DNA of 64,000 bases from Agarophyton chilense (lineage: Eukaryota > Rhodophyta > Florideophyceae > Gracilariales > Gracilariaceae), in assembly GCA_030374765.1 (NCBI GenBank), contig JARGXX010000109.1, positions 186,001 through 250,000 on the forward strand, read 5' to 3'. Shown in pieces: positions 43,639-51,513 of this stretch. The notes beneath the pieces are model-generated. The model had not been told where the DNA came from. It saw nothing but the letters and a program-made list of their open reading frames with translations, and ran no database searches. The number at the start of each line of letters is the position of its first letter. Position 1 is the first letter of the stretch. Made by a program: the position numbers and the translations under genes.

Positions 43639-45590
43639 TCATTGGAGCGGCGCAGGAGTAACTCCGTCGTCCTCATTGGAATCTGCAGGAGCGAAACCGG
43701 GACTAGGATCACCCGGTGAGCCAACTGGACCACTAGGACCGGCCCCAGCGAGTCGGGCACGCTTCTTCGGCGGAGATTCACCTGAGGAACTATTGTCACA
43801 ATCGAAAGCCTCTTGGTCACTGAAATTTAGACCATATTGGACAACCAAGTCGGCAGTAACCCTCTGAAACATCATCTGTGTATTCTGCTGCAGGAGATTG
43901 ACCAGAGCGGTCTTCAGATGCTGAACCTGTTAGACAACCGCGGCGTAGCGCGCCGAGCGACGCACCCAGGAGCAATCTTCCTTCAGGACTTTCGCAATTT
44001 CCATCGAGGCAGTGCTACAAACGGTACGGCGGACATGAAGGAGATCTGCGGCTGCAGCCGTGACTAAAGCGGGAAAGTGTGACAACGGAGAGGACGGAGC
44101 GATTTCGACGCCCCCAGTGGACGTTAGAGCGAGTGCGTCACCTACAGGACTCTCGCTTTCGACAGTAACATCGCCAGGAGGGATGCCCACTTGGGCGACG
44201 GGCGGCTCATATGCGAGTTCATCCTGAGGAGCAGCGCCCGGAGGAGCTGGAGGAAGGGAAGCGGTCGGCAACACCACGGCGGACTCGACCGGAGGATTAA
44301 CGACCTCTACGGGTAGGACGAAGGGACCATCACCGAAGGATTCTCCATCAAACATACCAGCAGGAACCAACTGCGTGGCTTCCACATCAGGCTCGAAGCA
44401 CAGGGGATCGAATCCAATGGCCTTCTAACAATAGTCGGGCACATGACGCCTCGGAATGTCCGATGGTTGATTCCTCAAAGGCTTGGCGGGATAGGCACCA
44501 TGCGGATGTAGCGGAATCGTCGTGAACGAGTCGGTATCGTGGTTATACCAAAGGAACCCAGGAGTCTTGCCCCACTCCCCCTGTAGGACATGATCCAAAA
44601 GGGCCTCAGTCTCCTCGACGTCGAACTGGGTCCCACGGACGATATTCTGGATGCCCAGGGTCCTTAGGAAACGGATCATGATGTCCGGGAGCGGGATTAG
44701 GCGACCTCGAGTACCGGGTGTGTTTTCCTCGTACCACACTCTCCAATCCTCCGAACAGACATTATCACGGATTCCGTACTTCGCGGTATCCAGGAAGGCC
44801 ATAAGGGACATCACGACGAACTCATCGAAGAATACCTGCCAGGACAGCCACGACCTTCGGTCATTGTCATCGCCCATTAGTTGGGACGAGTAGTACGCCA
44901 CTACAGAAGGCGTGGGAACCAAAAGAAGCGGCGAGACACGCCAATACATGGCCCATTGGTTCTCATCCTCATGGGGAAGCCAAAGATATAACGGAAGACT
45001 TTTGTCTGCGCTCATGTCGTGAAACTCCACCTGGTGCCAACAAAAGAAGAACCCCAGGGATTGACGCAAACGACCATCAGGCTCGTGCATCTCATTCCAA
45101 TAGACCCTATTGGACATCCAAAACAGGCGGCCATACGGCGGTTGGAAGCACATGAGCTCCAAGAAGTGGTGTCCGGCCGGAGAGAATCTCACATGAGGCG
45201 AGGTGAAGTCCGCGTATAGGTCCGAAAGGAGTTTTTTCACCCTGAACAGGTATTCGGCATCTTCATCGCAGCGGACGTACGGCATGTCCACTTGGATGAG
45301 GGTGCGACAGCGCGTCGCCCAACGCGGATCCACAGGACAATGCAACCATCGGTTATACCACGAGACGCTGCGCCCGTTCTTGCTGCCCATCCGGAAATCG
45401 GGTATCTTGGCAAAGCTTCAGTCGTCAAGATCCATAAGACAAAACCGCTGGTATTCTTCCACAGGGGACGGAAAAATGGCATGACGCACTGCCCGCAGAT
45501 TCCGTCCGATGGTATGGTCATAGCGGTCTCCAGGACGTTCGCAGGCCACTTGGTAGCCCGAGGAGCTCCCCGCTTGGTTTTCGAAGCCAT
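43639..45590 (-). pseudogene. Long antisense frame of the C family, unknown protein
   Basis: On the strand opposite to pol, an ATG at 45590 opens MASKTKRGAPRATKWPAN. After a frameshift near 45480 one register runs from about 45430 to 43639 with a few stops (one at 44425), so the ancestral product had about 650 residues. The middle (45390-44430) is rich in Trp, Tyr and Phe: YNRWLHCPVDPRWATRCRT, HHFLELMCFQPPYGRLFWM, WQVFFDEFVVMSLMAFLD; the C-terminal third is Pro/Glu-rich with a basic PPKKRARLAG that could be a nuclear signal. It starts beside the 3' LTR and converges on pol. No family recognised; no signal peptide or transmembrane pattern, so envelope is unlikely. Confidence 0.5.
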
Positions 45591-46141
45591 GGTGCCGCTG
45601 CCCACAGGCTGGTCCGCCGGGAAGTGAATAGGGCGACCGATGGAAGCGACAAAGTCCGGAGTGAGAACGGCATATCCAACGGGCTTATAAGGCGATTTCG
45701 GCATCGCGTGCCACCAATGGAAAAGTACCACGATGGGAAGACGAAGTGACGGAAGTAACCCGAACGGACTGACAGGCGTCAACCACGGTGAGCGAAGCGC
45801 GGACGGTCGCCAAGGGAAAAGCGGAGACTAAGGAAAGCCTCAATGACCGTCAGAGGAGCAGAAGCAAATGGACCATTTCGGCAACGCGACGAGAAGAACT
45901 CGCCGGCGATGCACATATGGCCAGCGCTCACGGCACACTGGAGTTTTAGTCCTTATGCAAATTAATTGCCACTCCAGTGCCAAAGGTCAGCTCGTGCTTC
46001 CCGGCATCCCCGCAGGCAATGACGACGCGACGTCCCGTCGCGCCCAATGGTACCGACAGCAGCGAAGTGCTCACGTCCCCTGGGTCAATCATGAGGCAAC
46101 CTGGACTTCGCCGTGACTGTCGAATCCCAAGGAGGGAGCTT

Positions 46142-46587
46142 TGTGAAGGAGCAACGATAACGGTTGAGCTCTGTAAGCCGCCGGACCCTGAGGGAACTGA
46201 CAGATGCCACGTGGACTGGCCAACCTCAGCTGGACTGATTTAGATTTTTATTTTATTTAAATTAGTGTTATATATTAGCATTACAATGCCAGGGAGATCC
46301 CAGCGCCTCGCCAGTACTATTTACTTGGCTCGAGTGACGCTTCTCCCTTAGAGTAAGGTAGGCACCGTTAGGATACTAAATAAACCCCTTTGGTATATTA
46401 GTTCCACCCTTTGGTCTTCAAGCCATCGTTTTTGTAGGTCCAACCTGTAGGACTACGCAATAAACGCCAGCCCATTGCACCAAGTACTCAGGGAGTGCCG
46501 CCGTCAAGGATTCGAACCTTAGGACCCGCTCTACCACGCTGCCACCGGTCGAGACCCGTACGCTGACCCACCAGTCATTTCGTTACA
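46142..46587 (+). repeat. C-family LTR 3 (446 bp), 3' LTR of C2
   Basis: Starts TGTGAAGGAGCAACG and ends TTCGTTACA. It shares with LTR 2, against LTR 1, at least ten diagnostic bases. A purine run AAGGAGGGAG lies just before it. Confidence 0.93.
46508..46536 (-). promoter_or_regulatory. tRNA-like A-box/B-box pair in LTR 3 (antisense)
   Basis: Third copy of the same signal: GGTTCGAATCC (46508-46518) and TGGTAGAGCGGG (46525-46536) on the minus strand, identical to those in LTR 1 and LTR 2. Confidence 0.5.
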
Positions 46588-46674
46588 ATAGTGCACTGAA
46601 CGTCCGAATTTTTCTCTTAACCCTGTTACCGCTCATCGGTATGGTCTCTACGAAGATAGCAGTGATTCTACAGA

Positions 46675-47557
46675 GTGGGGTGTGGAAGTCGTGATGTCCA
46701 TCTTTACGGACACGGTGCTACGGAGAAGAAACGGTGTGCATCGCTTTTGTGGGCCCCAATACTACGCACAGAACCACGAAGACTGGCATCCGATCCAGTT
46801 CCACTCGCTTACCGGGGTGGCTTCGCGAACGCCCTTGGCGACCAGAAGATATGGAACGAAGGAGTTCAATACAACTTGGAACATGACACACTGACCGACT
46901 CGAAGTGCATAAAAGTTATCCGGGATACGAATGTGTTGGATGCGCTAGATCTTTACTGCGTTCGATACCCGTGTGTTCCAGTTCGTATTTCTAGTCCTGG
47001 TCCTCGTTTTTGTACTTCCCATTCCGCTCGTTATGAAATGAAAGAGGAGCTCGTGCTTGTGTACCGTACTGAAAATATGTGCTTGCAAGCTTCAATTTGC
47101 AATTGATATCCCGCGCGTATTCGATGAACAGTATGCTGAAAATATTGTTCTACACCCAGAGGTACCACACATGAAAGAATTCTCAAGAGCAGCAGGTTGG
47201 GTGAACGAGAAAGCCAAGCGCGCTATCTTGGAGCGAGTTCACTTCGATGCGGACAAGCACCACTCGGGGGTAGGTTGGTTTCTTATGCAAAGGTCCGGAG
47301 TATTTTTACTGCGACTACAGGCCTCGAACCTCGACCACGTCGTATACGTTGAAGTTGATCGCCAACAGATCCTCGATGCCGTGGAGCAGTTTCCATTGCA
47401 TCTTTGGGAAGAATCCCTTAAGTGCTGCGTCGGTAATCCTGCAGACTTCCAACGCATACTTGAAATGAGGAAGGTAAAAGAGGTCAAGATACGAAGGGGA
47501 GAAAACAAGAATGGGTCGGCTCAGAGGCATGAGAAGCGCACGTGGAGCGCAAAATAG
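46675..47557 (+). pseudogene. Unknown repeat-borne protein, copy 2
   Basis: Longer version of the frame at 805-1086. Upstream coding sequence is visible in two frames (46682-46894 and 46675-47106: HSLTGVASRTPLA, ALGDQKIWNEGVQYNLEHD, SKCIKVIRDTNVLDALDLY), and the third frame runs to 47557 with MKEFSRAAGWVNEKAKRAI, GVGWFLMQRSGVFLLRLQ, LDHVVYVEVDRQQILDAVE and a basic tail. The parts look like one protein with frameshifts. The C-terminal His...Asp pattern recalls transposon-linked cysteine peptidases, without a visible nucleophile. I cannot name the family. Confidence 0.45.
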
Positions 47558-47615
47558 TCCTAGTGTATGAATTCAGATATCCGTTTGGCGTCATTAAATA
47601 CATGTTCTGATAAGC
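47137..47615. repeat. 479-bp dispersed repeat, copy 2
   Basis: Partner of 771-1249, same length and order, ending at CTGATAAGC just before the PIF/Harbinger-like fragment. Confidence 0.85.
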
Positions 47616-47625
47616 ACCAAAATAA

Positions 47626-48216
47626 AAATGCAGCGACCTGGAGGACCTGGAGTTAAAACAGCGTTCATGTTACACAGGTCATAAGACGATGTACTGTTTA
47701 ATCTACCAGACGATTACAACCCCAGAAGGACTCATTGTTCACCTCCATGGACCTGAAGTGGGGCGTCAGCATGATTTGACACTGTTCAACAGTAATAATA
47801 CTGCAACTGAACTGGAGAATGGCTTGATAGTTGGTGGGTAGAATTAATATATCTACGGCGATTCTGCCTACGTGCTGCCATCATTCTGTTAAGTAGCATT
47901 CCAGAGGGCCACAGATACAGCGCAGCAGGCGCATAAGAATACTAGGATGAATGCAATGCGCGTCTCAGTTGAATGGAATAACAAGGATCTCAAGCAGATG
48001 TTCACCTGCAACGATATAGCTAGTCAACTTAAGGTAAAGCGGTTCCCAGTCGGTCTACTTTCCACGGCATCAGCGCTTCTTTGGAACTACAAGACATGTT
48101 TGGAACAATGTGGTCAAGTGTGCAGTGTCTTTAAGTGTACGCATCCCTTCTTCCGCAATATACATCATCTCAATAATGCTGTTAGCACCGGAACGCGGTG
48201 TAGCGAAAAAGCATGA
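47626..48216 (+). pseudogene. PIF/Harbinger-type DDE transposase fragment
   Basis: One register, broken by stops at about 47839, 47845 and 47890, matches the C-terminal two thirds of DDE_Tnp_4 transposases: CYTGHKTMYCLIYQTI, TTPEGLIVHLHGPEVGRQHD, then YGDSAYVLPSF with the second catalytic Asp and MRVSVEWNNKDLKQMF with the catalytic Glu, and VGLLSTASALLWNYKTCLE near the end. The N-terminal part with the first Asp is absent; the fragment begins just after the 479-bp repeat. Together with the convergent Myb/SANT-like gene at 48302-49101 it forms the classic two-gene set of PIF/Harbinger elements. Inactive. Confidence 0.7.
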
Positions 48217-48301
48217 ACTGTAATTCGTAATTCTTGTTGGGTTTGTCGGCAAACGCACTCATAATTTCAACCATCTTCTTATTCATGTAAATTGCTGCGC
48301 G

Positions 48302-49101
48302 TCACTCCTCTGCCTCTAGAGCGAATCGACGCTCCTCTAGAGCCATCCTGCGCGTGTCCGTATCTTGTTTCTTCTTGGTATGGTATATGAGCAGAGATAA
48401 AAAATCATCATCAAATCCGAGGGAGACGTGTATTTTGCGTTTTTTGGACGTTGAAGGCCTTTTACCCATACTATCGACAGTAGTGGCACCACGAAAATCT
48501 GCCACAGACAAACCTCTTCACTTTAACGCTGCCTCTCGGATCGAGGCTCTGGCAGCACAAAATTGTTTCTTAAACTCAGATTGCTGCTCTCTCTACCCGA
48601 TTAGCTTCTTTTCTCTCATTCATCTCGATAATGAGATCGTCAAGAAGTGCATCTTTCTCTGAAACGTTCTCAATGACCCCAGGTACGCCCTCGTTAACAA
48701 GAAAGACCTGAAGACGGCGTGTTACCAGTCTTTTGGACCTGTATTGGAGATTTTTATCCATGGGACGATGAAAGTACGTAAAAGCTGCGCTAGGAACCTT
48801 CGAAAAAAAAGCTTCAGTACTGCTTCGTACAACAGCGTCTCAGTTTTTTTCCACTCCGGGAGGTGGGCATGACCTTCAAAAACGGCTTTTAGTAAACTGG
48901 TATTGTATGCATCGGTGAAACGAAAGCGTTTAATCTTTTTTTCTGGTCGGCAGGAGGAGGAATCGTTGTTGTAGCACACGGAGACACCGGCGACGGTGTG
49001 ACAGCAGGAGTGGGATCAAGGGTGGGAGGTGTGGAAGATGTAGGCTCAACGGAAGCCATTTCGGGTCGTGGGAGAGGTGGAATTGAGGTGGTTGTCGTCA
49101 T
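48302..49101 (-). pseudogene. Myb/SANT-like DNA-binding protein of a PIF/Harbinger element
   Basis: From an ATG at 49101 the start is Thr/Pro-rich (MTTTTSIPPLPRPEM). After a frameshift the DNA-binding part follows at about 48935-48725: KRFRFTDAYNTSLLKAVFEG, a Trp (LPEWKKTET) and VPWIKISNTG, the spaced Trp helices of Myb/SANT-like domains. A further shift leads to LLDDLIIEMNERKEANRVER and, at 48511-48302, to a Lys-rich and then coiled-coil Glu/Arg C-terminus (RMALEERRFALEAEE). Such proteins accompany PIF/Harbinger transposases and are thought to help DNA binding and nuclear import. At least two shifts make it a relic. Confidence 0.6.
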
Positions 49102-49468
49102 GGTTGGGACATACGGAATAGTTTTCGTGAGCGTTCATTTTTCGTGTGACTGCTACTAATGTGATACGTGGCATATCTGGCTACGATATTTTCACGAAGT
49201 TTTCCGTTGATTAAATCTTCTAATGGGAAGAAAACAAAGTATTATAACTCGTTCGTTGGTGTGAAGTGCAAGAAATAAAAAATCCTGCTTTGTGCGCCAC
49301 ACATATCATGTTTGTGGGGTGCTCTTATTGCACACCAATGTACCTCTTACCTCATCCGTCGCCTCTCTCGTCATTCGTGACCTTACGCCTGCGGATAGGA
49401 CCCACAAGACAATAGCACAGGCGACTCTTTACCTTCAATTACGTCATCCAGCCGTTTCTCTCGTCATA

Positions 49469-50893
49469 ATGCCAAAGCAGTTTGTTCGCCATCTTCATGT
49501 TGTGGCGACGGTATCCCTCTGCTATGCGCTTTTCAGTGTGTTTCTGCCATTCCTGCTTCATCAAAACAGTGGAATACCAGTGTTCTCATTTGGATTTGAA
49601 CGAGTCACAGTCGATTCCGTGACCATGGGCAGACCAAACGGAGCCATTTATAAAAAACGGATGAGACAATTGCTCAATATTATTATCACTCAGTACACCG
49701 ATTGGCACAAAGAACAACTGGATCTATCTATTAACAACGTTACCCATGCTGAAAGAGTTCCAAAGCTAATCTACAGAAGCATGGATATCAATTACGGGCT
49801 TGGTGACGTCATTCGCGGACTGCTGCATTGCTATTTGTGTGCTGTGGCATCAAAAAGGCTATTCTTTCTCAACTTGACCGATCCTTTTCCGATTTCTACT
49901 GTTCTTGACAATCCGCCTGGGTACAATTTTACGTACAACCCCCAATTGTTCGGGCCCGGAAATGGTAAAACCCCTTATGAGCCGACAAGGTTCACCAGAA
50001 ACGTCTACTTTGATGAACTCGATCTTGTTCTTGGTAATTCAAGTATGCTCATCGACGAAACCCAAAATATTCTTGACTGGGATTTGTTTTTAAGTCTTCC
50101 CAAGCTCTATCCTGAGCTGGATTTATCAAAGAAGCTCGCAAGCATTTCTGACTTTAAGCCCAGCCGTGAAGAGGTCATGCCCTTTATCCTCAAGGCCCTG
50201 TTTCGTCCGTCGGACAAGCTTCGGAAAACAATGTCCATCCCGGTTGATCGCCATAATTTCTGGTCACCTCAGAGGTTTTTCGAAAAAGATGCTGACTTCC
50301 TTCGTCGGATTACAACAAATCGAGCATACATTTCTATACATGCTCGAATTGGTTACGGGCTGCACGAAAAGACGGACCGATTCAACCTTGAGGCACGGAA
50401 TATTTCGTTTGAAGATGTGGCCCAATGTCTGGCCGGAATGGCGTCTGAGATGGCGAAAGATCGGAGGCTCCCTTGGCCTTACCGGTTTTTCATCGCAACT
50501 GATACCGAAGATTTCAAAACGGTTTTAAAGAGAGAGATTTTGCGGATTAACCCCACAGCGAAAGTTTTCGTCACTCGTTGGCGTCCAGTTCACTTGAAAG
50601 GCGTAGGTGGAGTTTTTACCGAAAAGAAGCTTGAACGCTTCATGAACACGTACATGGATGTATATTTGTTATCTAGAGGAGATTCATTATTGTTTATTCG
50701 TTCTGGTTTTTCGCATGTGGCGTTGTGGATGGGGGCAATGAAAAATTTTGTTGGGATTCAGCTGGACAATTGCCTTCGTGTGATAAACGGTACTAGCAGC
50801 CTTAGAGAATCAATGCACGACGCCGTCGTTGATGGAACCGGCTTCTATCGAGAGAAATACCATAGTGTAGTAAACCGAGAGAAACATTTATAA
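49469..50893 (+). CDS. Fucosyltransferase-like type II membrane glycosyltransferase
   Basis: 474 residues from an ATG at 49469; the frame is open back to 49292 but has only a GTG there. A short basic tail is followed by one hydrophobic segment (residues about 10-29, VVATVSLCYALFSVFLPFLL), the plan of a Golgi type II enzyme, and a large luminal domain with sequons NVT, NLT, NFT, NSS, NIS and NGT. The C-terminal half has ISIHARIGYG, like the HxRxGD loop that binds GDP in fucosyltransferases, then FFIATDTEDFK and IRSGFSHVALWMG, which match the following GDP-fucose blocks of GT23/GT37-type enzymes. The usual acidic residue after the Arg-Gly pair is Tyr here. Role: probably fucosylation of cell-wall or secreted glycans (inference). 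No introns seen. Confidence 0.6.
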   Translation: MPKQFVRHLHVVATVSLCYALFSVFLPFLLHQNSGIPVFSFGFERVTVDSVTMGRPNGAIYKKRMRQLLNIIITQYTDWHKEQLDLSINNVTHAERVPKLIYRSMDINYGLGDVIRGLLHCYLCAVASKRLFFLNLTDPFPISTVLDNPPGYNFTYNPQLFGPGNGKTPYEPTRFTRNVYFDELDLVLGNSSMLIDETQNILDWDLFLSLPKLYPELDLSKKLASISDFKPSREEVMPFILKALFRPSDKLRKTMSIPVDRHNFWSPQRFFEKDADFLRRITTNRAYISIHARIGYGLHEKTDRFNLEARNISFEDVAQCLAGMASEMAKDRRLPWPYRFFIATDTEDFKTVLKREILRINPTAKVFVTRWRPVHLKGVGGVFTEKKLERFMNTYMDVYLLSRGDSLLFIRSGFSHVALWMGAMKNFVGIQLDNCLRVINGTSSLRESMHDAVVDGTGFYREKYHSVVNREKHL

Positions 50894-51513
50894 TGGGTAT
50901 TGTGTTTCCTCGTGGAATCTTTTCATTTGAATCATTACAGCTTATTCACCAGGTCAACACTGCCTGCACCTGCGTGAGAAGAGTAGCAAATAGCAAGAAG
51001 TAGAGGAAAAGATACTTGAGATAAGATACGGCGAAAGCTAGAGACGTGCTTTATCGCATGGAAAAAAGCGCCGTCAAGGGGAGACGAGGCAACCCACTGG
51101 CGAAGGGGGGAGATGGGGTAGAGTCTAACCTATTTTACCCATAAGACGGTGTCCTCGTGAACTGCGCCGCCTCCAGCGGAACGGAACAGAACACTTGGTG
51201 AGTTCCCAGCCCAAACAACAGAAGATGCAAAACGAACTAGAAGCAAGGCCGTCAAACTCATCAGCCAGCTGGATGCTCGTTGAGAGAGCAGAAGCTGTGC
51301 GAAGCCTTCTCCAGACACCTTTCTGGTGTCTGCAGTGCCATGCATGCTTCGAGGGGGTCGTGAATGAAAAGAAATATATGTAAGCTCAGAGTGGATATAA
51401 ACAGAGTGAAGGGGCAGCAGTGGCGCTCAGTCTTGCTTATATGGACACAAGCCAGGCGAGAAATGCATTTGCTCAAGCTCAGCATAAAGGGCAACGACAG
51501 GGCACGGTGCGTT
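50894..51513. other. Intergenic region, no gene seen
   Basis: 620 bp between two genes whose 3' ends face each other. No supportable reading frame, RNA or repeat. It should hold the 3' ends of both transcripts. Confidence 0.5.

Larger units (their letters stand above)
40628..46587 (+). mobile_element. Element C2: 5'-truncated C-family chromovirus
   Basis: Second C-family element, present from the middle of its RT to its 3' LTR (46142-46587). The 5' half would lie beyond element D but is not found in this window. It retains regions lost from C1: the His pair of the integrase zinc domain and the full-length antisense frame between chromodomain and LTR. ATAGT follows the LTR. Confidence 0.85.

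Noticed and set aside
49292..49468. N-terminal extension of the fucosyltransferase-like protein
   Set aside because: Starts with GTG and would place 59 residues before the membrane anchor; the ATG at 49469 gives the normal short cytosolic tail.
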